64,000 nucleotides of DNA. Source: Achromobacter sp. UMC71. GTDB taxonomy: Bacteria > Pseudomonadota > Gammaproteobacteria > Burkholderiales > Burkholderiaceae_B. Shown here piece by piece: positions 28,387 through 37,110 of this stretch. The stretch is from positions 62,001-126,000 of the forward strand of contig NZ_LZZT01000031.1 of assembly GCF_014170305.1 (NCBI RefSeq), in the 5' to 3' direction. Under the pieces are notes generated by a model. It was not told the origin of the DNA and did no database searches. It saw only the letters and a list, made by a program, of their open reading frames with translations. Numbering within the stretch: the first letter of the stretch is position 1; each line of letters opens with the position of its first letter. Made by a program: the position numbers and the translations under genes.

Positions 28387-29244
28387 ATGTCCGAAAAAAC
28401 CCACGACATCCGCCCCGGCCAGTCGATTGAACTGCTCAAGGCCCTGCACATCCTGACCCGCGACGGCAAGATGAACCAGGACAGCCGCAGAAAGCTGAAA
28501 CAGGTCTACCACCTGTTCCAGTTCATCGAGCCCCTGCTCAAGGACGTCCAGCTGGAACGCGGCGCCGTCACCCTGGCGGACCATGGCGCGGGCAAGTCGT
28601 ACCTGGGCTTCATCCTGTACGACCTGTTCTTCAAGGAACAAAAGGATGCGGCCAAGAACGGCTCGCACATCTACGGCATCGAAACCCGCGAAGAACTGGT
28701 CAAGTCATCCGAAGAACTGGCCAGGCGCCTGGGCTTTGACGGCATGTCGTTCCTGAACCTGTCGGTGGCCGAATCGATCACCTCGGACAAGCTGCCCAAG
28801 ACCATCGACGTCGTCACTGCCCTGCACGCCTGCAACACCGCCACCGACGATGCGATTCATTTCGCGCTGGAAAAGAAAGCCAAGTACATCGTCGTCGTGC
28901 CCTGCTGCCAGGCGGAAGTGGCCTCGGTGCTGAGAAAGAACAAGGCCCGCGCCCTGGCCGATCCGCTGGCTGAAATCTGGCGCCACCCGCTGCATACGCG
29001 GGAATTCGGCAGCCAGATCACCAACGTGCTGCGCTGCCTGCAACTGGAAGCCCACGGCTACCAGGTCAGCGTGACCGAGCTGGTCGGGTGGGAACACTCG
29101 ATGAAAAACGAGCTGATCATCGCGCAGTACAAGAACCTGCCGCGCAAAAAGCCGGCCGAGCGCCTGACCGAGATGCTGGACCGGATCGGCCTGCAGGAAT
29201 TGAAGGAACGGTTTTTCCTGCCGGAACCGGTGGTGGCGGCATAA
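28387..29244 (+). CDS. Class I SAM-dependent methyltransferase-like protein (Methyltransf_32 type)
   Basis: 285 residues from the ATG at 28387; four upstream codons of the frame overlap a hairpin and were dropped. It has a SAM-binding motif TLADHGAGKSYLGFILYDLF around residue 62, IYGIETREELV as acidic loop, and a DVVTALHACNTATDDAI segment with a downstream VPCCQAEV. This HACNTATD...PCCQ arrangement is that of a family of predicted RNA or protein methyltransferases (the METTL25-like group). Function not shown. It is followed by a strong terminator. Confidence 0.82.
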   Translation: MSEKTHDIRPGQSIELLKALHILTRDGKMNQDSRRKLKQVYHLFQFIEPLLKDVQLERGAVTLADHGAGKSYLGFILYDLFFKEQKDAAKNGSHIYGIETREELVKSSEELARRLGFDGMSFLNLSVAESITSDKLPKTIDVVTALHACNTATDDAIHFALEKKAKYIVVVPCCQAEVASVLRKNKARALADPLAEIWRHPLHTREFGSQITNVLRCLQLEAHGYQVSVTELVGWEHSMKNELIIAQYKNLPRKKPAERLTEMLDRIGLQELKERFFLPEPVVAA

Positions 29245-29249
29245 AGCAA

Positions 29250-29282
29250 AAAGCGAAACCCATCCCAGGTTTCGCTTTTTTT
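29250..29282 (+). terminator. Intrinsic terminator
   Basis: AGCGAAACC-CATCCCA-GGTTTCGCT (29252-29276) is followed by seven T, ending the methyltransferase transcript. The complementary strand also offers an AAAAAGCG start, so it may work in both directions for the convergent lipoprotein gene. Confidence 0.85.
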
Positions 29283-29340
29283 GAGTCATGGCCGCACGGG
29301 CAGCCCCGCGGCCTCGACCGCTTGAATGCCCGCGCCGGGA

Positions 29341-29550
29341 TCAATTGCTGCGACGCAGCCGATCCGTGGACTGCTTGTTCAGCCGCTTGGCTTCGGCTTC
29401 GGCGTAGTCTTCCTCGCCCTCTTCATACTTGCCGTCATACATGCAGCTGCTGCGGACCCAGCCGCATTCGCCAACGACCTTGGCGCAGCCCGAACTGAGC
29501 ACCGCGAGAAACAGCACGACACCGTAACGGCCCAACGTTTGAATCGACAT
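29341..29550 (-). CDS. Small predicted lipoprotein
   Basis: 69 residues, with AAGGAG 6 nt before the ATG at 29550. A signal sequence ends in the lipobox LSSGC, with Cys22 as the lipid-attachment site. The short mature part has three more Cys residues, a strongly acidic stretch (KYEEGEEDYAEAEAK) and a basic tail. It should be anchored in the outer or inner membrane facing the periplasm. Function unknown; it is not Lpp-like (no heptad repeat). Confidence 0.8.
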   Translation of the reverse strand: MSIQTLGRYGVVLFLAVLSSGCAKVVGECGWVRSSCMYDGKYEEGEEDYAEAEAKRLNKQSTDRLRRSN

Positions 29551-29774
29551 ATTGCTCCTTGAGGTTCCCGGTAGTGTACGGGTGAGGATGAGGGCTACGG
29601 CCGCGAAACGCAGTAAAAAATGGTGTCAAACACCGGGGAGATCAATGAAAGACACGGCCGTACCCTGGTGGCGGGCGTCTGAATCATTGCAAGCAGGGTC
29701 CTGCATCTTCGCGCCGGCCTACCGCCCAGGTATCGGAATCTGGCATCATCGCCCTTTTCGGCGGATCACTTTCC

Positions 29775-30434
29775 ATGCGCAAACTCCTGAGCCTTCGCGA
29801 CGGCATCGAAGCCATTGCCGCGCGCCATGACGACAGCGATGTCTGGGACCGTTATTGCTGGGTTTACGTGACTGATGACGTGCCGCTGGTCGATGCCCGA
29901 CTCTATCTGTCGACCCGCGAAGACGAAGATGACCCCGCCGTCGATGAAGATGGCGAGGAACATCCCGCCTTCGCCATCGCGCACGGGCTGGTCAGCTATC
30001 TTGAAGCCGCCACCTTTGCCGACGTATTGAGTGTGCAAAAACGTCAGCAGCCGTTGTCACGGCTCGAAGACTATGCCGCCGCGCTCGAACACTATGCCGA
30101 GCAGGATGCATTTCTGGACCGTGGCGAGTTTTACAGCGGCGGCAACGAACCCGAACTGACGCCTGGCTTGTCGCGCGACCTCTACGCGGAATACGACCTG
30201 CAACTGATCGCGTGCCCGGCAGACCGCCTGCTGGCTGCCGCAAAGGCGACCGCCGACCTGCTGGATATCAACGCGGCCGACGCGCTGAACCGCTGCCGGC
30301 AACTGCCGCTAGCACTGGGCGAACGCGTCGATGCCCGCGAGCGCGACCGCATCGAGGCGCGATTTGCGGATATTGCTTTGCCGTTGCAGCGAACCACTCA
30401 TGTATCGCTTGCTTGGCAAATGGGCCGAGTCTGA
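29775..30434 (+). CDS. Hypothetical acidic protein with L7/L12-like C-terminus
   Basis: 219 residues, no signal peptide, no membrane segment. The first 130 residues are rich in Asp/Glu and aromatic residues. The segment from about 155 (AAAKATADLLDINAADALNRCRQLP... ERDRIEARFADIALPLQ) has the length and charge pattern of the ribosomal L7/L12 C-terminal fold as used in bacterial immunity and toxin-related proteins. That link is inference from pattern only. The gene stands alone; its stop lies within a repeat region (30428-30491). Confidence 0.7.
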   Translation: MRKLLSLRDGIEAIAARHDDSDVWDRYCWVYVTDDVPLVDARLYLSTREDEDDPAVDEDGEEHPAFAIAHGLVSYLEAATFADVLSVQKRQQPLSRLEDYAAALEHYAEQDAFLDRGEFYSGGNEPELTPGLSRDLYAEYDLQLIACPADRLLAAAKATADLLDINAADALNRCRQLPLALGERVDARERDRIEARFADIALPLQRTTHVSLAWQMGRV

Positions 30435-30491
30435 CAACCGAAGCGCCAGACTACGACCCGGCATTTCATCGAACCGTAGTCTGACATCCGT
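30428..30491. repeat. Direct repeat and inverted repeat after a stop codon
   Basis: AGTCTGACAACCG (30428-30440) recurs as AGTCTGACATCCG (30479-30491). Between them CAGACTACG (30447-30455) and CGTAGTCTG (30475-30483) form a 9-bp stem with a 19-nt loop. The element sits exactly between two convergent genes and could terminate both, but has no T-tract. Confidence 0.6.
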
Positions 30492-30522
30492 GCCTGGCAG
30501 GACTCGCCCCCCTTGCTCTGGA

Positions 30523-31659
30523 TCAGCGCGGCGTGCCGATCTGCAGCAATGTCAATTCACGCCGCATATAACGGTTCATCACCTGAGCCAGAATCGGATT
30601 TCCGGCATTCTCCGCCTTGGGCGAGGTCAGGTTGACGACCGCCGCGCACAGCTTGCCCGCTTCCACCGTACGTCCGGAGATCTTGGCCTCGACCGCCGCG
30701 GCCATGCTTTCCTTCCAGGCGGCGCCGATGCCATCAACCGCTTGCTTGGCGGTGGCGCAATCCGCGTAGGACAGCGACACCACGACCGCCGGCAGATTGT
30801 CGATCTGGGCGTCCGCGATGATCCCCCCGAAGTAAGGCGGGATACCGCGGCCATTCGCTTCGGCCGCGGCTTGCAGATTCTGCTTTGCCGTATTGATATC
30901 GGCGCCCGAAGCAAGCAGCACTTTCGCGGGATCAATCGCGGCAAGGCCGATGACAGGCGAGATGACCACTGCCTGCACAATGCGGCCGCGGTCCGCCGGC
31001 ACGCCTTCCTTCAAACCGGCAACAGCGGCGGCGACGATTTCGTTGTCCGCAACCGAGGGGGCGGGCTGTGCCAGTCGCTTCATGTCCGCAGCCGACGACG
31101 CCTGGATCAACGCCGTGTCCCGCGGCAAGACAAAGCTTGTCTTGCCCATCATCCCTCGCCACGGATCCTTCGGGTTGCCCTTTTTCATATCCATGGCGCC
31201 GGCCGCACCGTTGGCGATCAGGCCCGGCACGTCACCGTCGACCGCAGCGAAATCGCCCTGCTTCAGATCGGCAACCAACTTGGCGACGGCCTGCTTATCT
31301 TTCAATCCCCAATAGCTGATATTGGCAGGCGCCTGGCCGAATCCCGCGAAATAGGAAACGTCATCGAAAGAGACCTTCGCGTTCAGCGACCACGGGTCCA
31401 GACCGTACCCGAGAGATTCGAGCGGGCGGATGAACGGGGCGAAAGCCAGTCTGCGCAGGCCTTCGGGCGACGGCCCGGTCTTTTCCAGCCCCCGCCAGGC
31501 CTGCACGTCCATGAAGAAAACCTGCATCGCTTCGGGAGCGCCGAGCACCATCGGCGGTAGCTGCTTGAAGGCCTGTTGCAAGGATTGCGTGCTGTCCTGT
31601 GCCACAGCGGAAGATCCAAATCCTGCCAGCATGCAAAGTGCAAGGGCCTTTAAGCGCAT
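30523..31659 (-). CDS. Secreted protein of unknown function
   Basis: 378 residues from the ATG at 31659, chosen because GGAG lies 9 nt upstream and a signal peptide (MRLKALALCMLAGFGSSAVA, mature from QDSTQ) begins there; the frame extends another 92 codons upstream without support. The mature protein is soluble, with repeated Ala/Gly-rich helical stretches and no recognisable catalytic motif. FFMDVQAWRGLEKTG and IRPLESLGYGLDPWSLN near the start look like a hydrophobic groove. Function unknown. Confidence 0.75.
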   Translation of the reverse strand: MRLKALALCMLAGFGSSAVAQDSTQSLQQAFKQLPPMVLGAPEAMQVFFMDVQAWRGLEKTGPSPEGLRRLAFAPFIRPLESLGYGLDPWSLNAKVSFDDVSYFAGFGQAPANISYWGLKDKQAVAKLVADLKQGDFAAVDGDVPGLIANGAAGAMDMKKGNPKDPWRGMMGKTSFVLPRDTALIQASSAADMKRLAQPAPSVADNEIVAAAVAGLKEGVPADRGRIVQAVVISPVIGLAAIDPAKVLLASGADINTAKQNLQAAAEANGRGIPPYFGGIIADAQIDNLPAVVVSLSYADCATAKQAVDGIGAAWKESMAAAVEAKISGRTVEAGKLCAAVVNLTSPKAENAGNPILAQVMNRYMRRELTLLQIGTPR

Positions 31660-32621
31660 CAACTTTCTCCGTTTTTCATGGTGGGTTTGACGTGTGGGTG
31701 ATCCCCCTTGGGGCAAGCCGATCCCGCCAACCGCTGTCGCGGCAATGGGCGGCAGCGCACTTGAAGACCTGCCTTGCGGGTTCGAATTGGGCCAAGGCAG
31801 AAATTTGGGGACGCGACACGATCGATGGGAAATAGTACCTGAAGGCTGGAGAATCGACCCCGATGCACTCCGTTCACCAAGCGGCAACGCGGACAGGACA
31901 ACGATTGGCGGACCGCACCAACGACGATGGGGCAAGCAAAATCGTGGCCATCATGCCGCGAAGCGATAAACCCCTGTGCATCACTTGAATTCTCCTTTCA
32001 TACACGTCACCCAGCTTCTTTCAGTTCCATGTTGCAGAGCTCACCGTGCCATCGACGCCCGACCTACCGGCGAGGATGTCTGTTGCTTTCGCAAGCAGCA
32101 GGGGTCCGAACGACGAAAGGGCCGCTGATGCCAGAGTTAATGACAGCGCGCACGTCAAAAGCGATACGCTTTTACGTCCCATGCCCTCAGTCAAAAGAAG
32201 GAGTAAGAATGACCCGTTCTTCATGTGCTCTTGTGCCTTATCGAGAAATGGTGTTGTGACCTTCCCCCGCAAATTGGACAGCTCAAAACTGCAGAGTGGC
32301 TGCCAAGCTGGCCGAGATATCGGTGACTAACAGCTCAGGGACAAGCCTGGCCCAACGATTCGTCATGGTTCACTCCTCTATGCATATGATGAATGTGGCT
32401 CGATCAAGAGCGACAGTCTGGTAGCCACAGCGGAGTGTAGATTTATCTGCGTGCCAGGCAATCCAACCCGCCGCCGCGCACATCTTCACAGACGATCACA
32501 ACTCTTCCGTATCTGATCGTCTGAACAGGCTGCACAATAGCGAGATACCTTCATCACGGCGCCCCCCCCGCACACCTGGCGAGCCGCCCGTGCAGGCCCC
32601 AAGTTCTCAAAGGATGCCCCC
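31660..32621. other. 960-bp AT-richer stretch with decayed genes
   Basis: No intact gene is convincing. Base composition is clearly less GC-rich than the surroundings. It includes the broken VOC gene at 32283-32366, a possible 53-codon secreted peptide on the minus strand ending at 32021 (MGRKSVSLLTCALSLTLAS start at 32182), and a 34-codon minus-strand ORF starting at 31978 behind AAGGAG. These look like leftovers of genes inserted and later degraded rather than working genes. Confidence 0.5.
32283..32366 (-). pseudogene. 5' fragment of a VOC/glyoxalase gene
   Basis: A 27-codon ORF with a strong ribosome site (GAGGAG 7 nt before the ATG) reads MTNRWARLVPELLVTDISAS, the characteristic N-terminus of bleomycin-resistance/glyoxalase-like VOC proteins. 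After about residue 21 the similarity stops and a stop codon follows at 32283. The rest of the gene (about 100 codons) is missing, so expression signals and start survive but the protein is destroyed. Confidence 0.75.
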
Positions 32622-32933
32622 ATGCCGACCTTCCGAATCAAACTGCTCGCAGGCGTTGCGCTGCTTGCCACGGCGGCCACCGCGTCGGCCATCACGACCG
32701 ATCCGGTGTTTTCCACCCAGGCACTCGGATTGTCCAAGTCCACCGCGGCACAGGGCGATAACGCCCCGCAAAATGGCGCCGAGCCTTGTGACCCCAAGGA
32801 GCGGCTGCAAATCGGACTGTCGGACAGCGACACGAAGTTGGTGCTGCCCTGGTTCGTGACCGAGCTGAAGGATGCGGTGAATGAAGGCCGGTCACTCGAG
32901 GACACGGCCCAGGGGTTGGCGCGGGGTCTTTGA
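32622..32933 (+). CDS. Small secreted hypothetical protein
   Basis: 103 residues with AAAGGA 8 nt upstream. Signal peptide MPTFRIKLLAGVALLATAATASA, cleavage before ITTDP. The mature ~80 residues are polar, have a single Cys (GAEPCDPKERLQIGL) and end in an acidic helix (ELKDAVNEGRSLEDTAQGL). It has no lipobox. The periplasmic location is well supported; the function is unknown. Confidence 0.7.
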   Translation: MPTFRIKLLAGVALLATAATASAITTDPVFSTQALGLSKSTAAQGDNAPQNGAEPCDPKERLQIGLSDSDTKLVLPWFVTELKDAVNEGRSLEDTAQGLARGL

Positions 32934-33248
32934 ACCCGCGCGATGTGAGAAGTTGATTTCTCCGCGCGGGATCATGCGGCCACATCAGCCGTCAACGGCA
33001 GACGCCATGCAGCGCCATGCACGACTAAGACAACGACAGCTTGGTCGAACCGCGCGGCCTGGAAGGTGCGAGCCATGTCGAGTCGGTCGGATCGGGCGTT
33101 GAAAATGGAAAGTTCCGGCATGGGCCGAGTGCCGCGCCGGGTCAAGCCCCACCGTCCGCCGCCGGCTTCGCGCTGCTTGCGATTGCCGTTGCTATCGCCA
33201 TTGCCCTTGATTGGCCGACGGACGAATGCCTATCCAGCCGCCCCCGCC
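32934..33248. other. 315-bp intergenic region
   Basis: It lies between the small secreted protein and the convergent lipoprotein. Overlapping short ORFs occur in several frames (33041-33332), but none has a ribosome site and convincing protein character, although one encodes a short hydrophobic run (FALLAIAVAIAIAL). I see no terminator or repeat. Confidence 0.4.
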
Positions 33249-33632
33249 CTATTTCTTCGGCGCGTAAACCACCTTGATCGGCGAGCCCGGCTTGAAATTC
33301 GCGGACTGCGGTCCGTATTCCGGATTGAATGACGGATGCCAGGCGCGCAGCTCGGTATCCGACAGCCATTCCAGTTGCAGTTGATCTTCTGGCGTAGGCG
33401 CATCAAATTGCGCCAGGGATTTGACGGCGGATTGGCAGGCTTCCGACACGCCGCGTTCCAAAATCGAAACCTGTGTCTTCTCCGTCCAGGTCAGCGACCC
33501 GGGTTGCGGGCATTTGCGGACTTGGACGTGATATTTACCGCCGGGCGACGGCAGATCGACGACGATCTTGTCGGGGCCGCACGCGGTCAACAGGACGGAC
33601 ATGCCTAGCAAGAGCGGGAGGCTTTTTTTCAC
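33249..33632 (-). CDS. Predicted lipoprotein
   Basis: 127 residues from a GTG start at 33632, with AAAGGA 7 nt upstream; longer upstream starts in the same frame would bury the signal sequence and were rejected. The signal ends in the lipobox LLTAC with Cys18. The mature part (GPDKIVVDLPSPGGKYHVQV, then a Trp-rich end) suggests a beta-sandwich envelope lipoprotein. One Cys pair (Cys in RKCPQPG and SEACQSA) may form a disulfide. Function unknown. Confidence 0.75.
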   Translation of the reverse strand: MKKSLPLLLGMSVLLTACGPDKIVVDLPSPGGKYHVQVRKCPQPGSLTWTEKTQVSILERGVSEACQSAVKSLAQFDAPTPEDQLQLEWLSDTELRAWHPSFNPEYGPQSANFKPGSPIKVVYAPKK

Positions 33633-33942
33633 CGGTGATCCTTTTATCTCTTTTGTCTGTTGGGCCGTTTTCTTGGCGCGGCGCTTGGTTCTGATCGAAC
33701 GCATGGCCGTGCATCCGTCGGCCTGGAAACTGCTGGAAATGATACCGTGGGGCGCTACCGAGACGTTCCGCGATGTTTTAACCAAATATGTTCTAAACAC
33801 CTGCCCTGGCTCTACAATTTCCACCGCGCCGGGCCGCCGGCTTCCAGCCCCAGCGGCATCGGCGCAGATCGGGACGCCAGCCGGCACAGGCGGCAGCCAG
33901 ACCCATCCGCGCATTCCTCAACCCACTGACCAGGACTGTTGC

Positions 33943-34371
33943 ATGCTGAACCGGGAACGTTATCGTGGCCGCCTGATCGACCACATCGGCTTGGTCGTGC
34001 GGGATTTTACGGCGAGCAAGGCTTTTTATACGGCCGTTTTCAACGCGTTGAGTATCCCCATCGGCGGCTCGGACGAGCGCAATCTCTGGGCGGACGAGCT
34101 GTTTATCTCGACGGCGGATAGCAACGAGGTGACAGGCCACCTGACCGGCCGCATTCATCTGGCGTTCCAGGCGCGGGACCGGGCGATGGTGGACGCGTTC
34201 TACCAGGCGGCGATGGCGCAGGGCGGCCGGGATAATGGCCCGCCGGGCGAACGCCACTACCATCCGGGCTATTACGCGGCGTTTGTACTGGACCCGGACG
34301 ACAACAATATCGAAGCGGTGTTCCACGGCGAGTCCGAGCGCAGCGCGGCCGCGGTGCATATCCGCTATTGA
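33943..34371 (+). CDS. VOC-family protein (glyoxalase/bleomycin-resistance-like)
   Basis: 142 residues from the ATG at 33943. It starts IDHIGLVVRDFTASKAFYTAVF, giving the first metal ligand His14, and continues with the second module's GRIHLAFQARDRAMVDAFYQAA (His about 77) and YAAFVLDPDDNNIEAVFHG with a Glu near 131. These are the usual positions for a divalent-metal site. The substrate is not indicated by context; the gene stands between a lipoprotein and a SYLF protein. The upstream 310 bp to the divergent lipoprotein gene hold promoter-like AT runs only. Confidence 0.85.
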   Translation: MLNRERYRGRLIDHIGLVVRDFTASKAFYTAVFNALSIPIGGSDERNLWADELFISTADSNEVTGHLTGRIHLAFQARDRAMVDAFYQAAMAQGGRDNGPPGERHYHPGYYAAFVLDPDDNNIEAVFHGESERSAAAVHIRY

Positions 34372-34474
34372 GACCGGCGCCGATCAACGCTATCCGCCTC
34401 AAAGCCGGAGTATGCTGCCCCAGAGCACCTGCTCGCAGAGTCGTCAACGGTCTTACCGACCCAAAGGAACCGCC

Positions 34475-35068
34475 ATGCTTGATCTCTCGTCGAAATCGCG
34501 CCGCATCGCCTTGACCGCGTTGACGCTGGGCATGGCGAGCGCCCTGTTCACCGGCTGCACCACCACCGGACCGCAATCGACGGCCTCGGCCGCCGACAAG
34601 CGCCAGGAATTGAATGCCGCCGCCACGGCGACCTTGTCCAAGCTGTACGAGGCCGCGCCTCAATCCAAGCAGCTGGTGGCGCAAGCGCGCGGGGTGTTGG
34701 TGTTTCCAGCCGTGTTGAGCGCCAGCTTCATCGTGGGCGCCCAGCATGGGTCGGGCGTTCTGCGGGTCAATGGCCAGGACACCGGGTACTACAGCATCAC
34801 GGGCGGGTCCATTGGCCTGCAGATCGGCGCGCAGTCCAAGGCCATGGTGGTCATGTTCATGACGGACGATGCCCTGGCCAAGTTCCGCAACAGCAGCGGC
34901 TGGACGGTGGGCGCCGACGCGACGGTGGCCGTGGCGAATCTGGGGGTGAACGGCAATATTGATTCCTACACCGTCCAGCAGCCCATCGTCGGCTTTGTGT
35001 TGAACAACGGCGGCCTGGTCGCCGGGGTGTCGGTGGACGGCAGCAAGATTTCGCCGTTGCTGCTGTAG
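34475..35068 (+). CDS. SYLF/Ysc84-domain lipoprotein
   Basis: 197 residues from the ATG at 34475 with AAAGGAA 9 nt upstream. A signal with lipobox FTGC places Cys28 as lipidated, so it is anchored in the envelope. The mature part carries the SYLF (Ysc84 lipid-binding) core: VAQARGVLVFPAVLSASFIVGAQHGSGVL, YYSITGGSIGLQIGAQSKAMVVMFM and GAdatVAVANLG. In bacteria these are envelope proteins of unclear function, sometimes stress- or biofilm-linked. Single gene, no operon partner. Confidence 0.88.
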   Translation: MLDLSSKSRRIALTALTLGMASALFTGCTTTGPQSTASAADKRQELNAAATATLSKLYEAAPQSKQLVAQARGVLVFPAVLSASFIVGAQHGSGVLRVNGQDTGYYSITGGSIGLQIGAQSKAMVVMFMTDDALAKFRNSSGWTVGADATVAVANLGVNGNIDSYTVQQPIVGFVLNNGGLVAGVSVDGSKISPLLL

Positions 35069-35097
35069 CCCCCTCGGGCGGGTTGTCGAGACTCGCC

Positions 35098-37011
35098 CTA
35101 CCCCCGCTGGCTCAACGCGCGGCTGATGCGGTTCTTCGCCACGGTCGTCTTGGGCACCTTGAACGGGAACCACGTCCGCACGTCTTCGTCCAGCCCGATG
35201 CCGTGCATGTAGTTGTAGATCGCCTTTTTCAAGGCCCGGCCGAGCGCGTCGTGATCGACGCCGGTCGGGTCATGAAAGCCGATGTCGTTCTTGGCAAACG
35301 TGACCTCGGGCAGCGGCTGCAACGTAACGCCGTATTCCTCGGGGTTCTTGCCCACCGGGGAATGCACCGTACAGGCAAAGCGGTGGAAAAACCCGCTTTG
35401 GATGCAGTCGTTCTCGAACAGCTGGCGCACGTATTCCAAGGCATCGACGGTGTCCTGCACCGTTTGCGTGGGAAAGCCGTACATCAGGTAGGCGTGCACC
35501 AGGATGCCGGCGTCGGTGAAGGCGCGGGTGACGCGAGCGACCTGATCGACCGACACGCCTTTTTTCATCAGGTTCAGCAGGCGGTCGGACGCGACCTCCA
35601 GCCCGCCGGACACGGCGATGCAGCCGCTGTCGGCCAGCAGTTCGCATAGTTCGGGGCTGAAGGTCTTTTCAAAACGGATATTGCCCCACCACGAGATGCC
35701 GGCGTTGCGCTCGATCAGTTCGGTGGCCAGGGCCTTCAGTGATTTGGGCGGCGCGGCCTCGTCGACGAAGTGAAAGCCGGTCTGGCCGGTTTCGCGAACG
35801 ATGGCTTCGATGCGGTCGGCCAGCACGGTGGCAGACGCCCCTTCGTAGCGGCCGATGTAATCCAGGCTGACGTCGCAGAAGCTGCATTTCTTCCAGTAGC
35901 AGCCGTGCGCCACGGTGAGCTTGTTCCAGCGGCCGTCGCTCCACAGGCGGTGCATGGGGTTCAGCATGTCCAGCAGCGACAGGTAGCGATCCAGCGGCAG
36001 GCCATCCCAGGTGGGGGTGCCGACTTCGGCGAAGGCCACATCGGGCTCGACCATGTTGATGTAGCGGACCGCGCCGGATTCGGCGTCGCGCACGAAGGTG
36101 CGGACCAGACGCGAGCGCGAGCGCTTGCCTTGCACGTGTTCCAGCAGGGCCAGCAAGGGACGTTCGCCGGCGTCCAGGCAGACATAGTCGAAGTAGTCGA
36201 AGACGCGCGGGTCTTTCAGTTCGCGCAGTTCGGTGTTGACGAAGCCGCCGCCCAGCACGGTGACGATGCTGGGGTCCTGGGCTTTGATGGCCTGGGCGAT
36301 GCGGAAGGCGGCGTAGACGGCGCCGGGGAACGGCACGGACAGCAACACCATGGTGGGCTGGTGGCGTTCCAAGGCTTCGTGAGTCAGGTCGCGCAGCGTG
36401 TCGTCGACCAGGTTCAGCGGCGCCGCCAGGGCTTCGGCCAAGGGGTCGAAGGTGGGCTGGCTGCCGGCCAGCGATTCGGCATAACGCACGAATTCAAAGC
36501 GCGAATCGATGCCATCGCGCAGCACGTCGGCCAGGTCGTTCAGGTACAGGGTGGCCAGGTGTTTGGCACGGTCTTGCAGACCCAGCGCGCCGAAGGCCCA
36601 GCCCAGCGGGTCGCCACCGTCCTCGTCCATGTACACGTCCAACGTGGCAAAACGCGGCCCTTCGGGCAGGAAATTGCGACCGGCGATGCGGTGCGCCAGC
36701 GTGGAATCCCGGCCTTGCAGGAAGGCGATGACCGGGCCGATGGTGGCCAGGTAGCGCGGCTGCATGGCGATGAAGGCCTGGATGGGCGGGGTGTGCTTGT
36801 CCAGGGGCAGCGCATCGATCTGGGCTGCGACGGCGCGCAGGCCGTCAGCGGACAACAGGCGCAGCACCAGGGCCAGCGCGAGGTCCTCTTGCACCGCCGG
36901 AACCTCGCGCGAACGCAGAAAGCCGGTCAGGTAGGCCGTGGACGGGTATGGAGTGTTGAGCTGCGTCATCGGCGGAATGACCGACAGGACGCGTAAAGGC
37001 AAAGGGGACAT
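35098..37011 (-). CDS. B12-binding-type radical SAM protein
   Basis: 637 residues from the ATG at 37011. The only upstream option, a TTG at 37035, has no better ribosome site. A cobalamin-binding-like N-terminal half (RVLSVIPPMTQLNTPYPSTAYLTGFLRSR, VTVLGGGFVNTELREL, FDYVCLDAGERPLLALLEHV) is followed by a radical SAM domain with a CYWKKCSFC cluster motif (spacing C-x4-C-x2-C, not the usual C-x3-C-x2-C), then GGLEVASDRLLNLMKKGV and YLMYGFPTQT typical of the superfamily. Substrate unknown; it stands alone between two unrelated genes. Confidence 0.88.
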   Translation of the reverse strand: MSPLPLRVLSVIPPMTQLNTPYPSTAYLTGFLRSREVPAVQEDLALALVLRLLSADGLRAVAAQIDALPLDKHTPPIQAFIAMQPRYLATIGPVIAFLQGRDSTLAHRIAGRNFLPEGPRFATLDVYMDEDGGDPLGWAFGALGLQDRAKHLATLYLNDLADVLRDGIDSRFEFVRYAESLAGSQPTFDPLAEALAAPLNLVDDTLRDLTHEALERHQPTMVLLSVPFPGAVYAAFRIAQAIKAQDPSIVTVLGGGFVNTELRELKDPRVFDYFDYVCLDAGERPLLALLEHVQGKRSRSRLVRTFVRDAESGAVRYINMVEPDVAFAEVGTPTWDGLPLDRYLSLLDMLNPMHRLWSDGRWNKLTVAHGCYWKKCSFCDVSLDYIGRYEGASATVLADRIEAIVRETGQTGFHFVDEAAPPKSLKALATELIERNAGISWWGNIRFEKTFSPELCELLADSGCIAVSGGLEVASDRLLNLMKKGVSVDQVARVTRAFTDAGILVHAYLMYGFPTQTVQDTVDALEYVRQLFENDCIQSGFFHRFACTVHSPVGKNPEEYGVTLQPLPEVTFAKNDIGFHDPTGVDHDALGRALKKAIYNYMHGIGLDEDVRTWFPFKVPKTTVAKNRISRALSQRG

Positions 37012-37110
37012 GAGGCACGGCAAGGCTGCCGTCAAAGCGGGGATCAGGGAGGATTATAGGCAGTGCGGCGCCCTGCCCGCCGCGCCGGTCCGATTGGCTA
37101 CACTTGTCCG

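Noticed and set aside
33041..33332. Two overlapping plus ORFs with a hydrophobic run
   Set aside because: The hydrophobic stretch is isolated, starts lack ribosome sites and the second ORF runs into the opposite lipoprotein gene.
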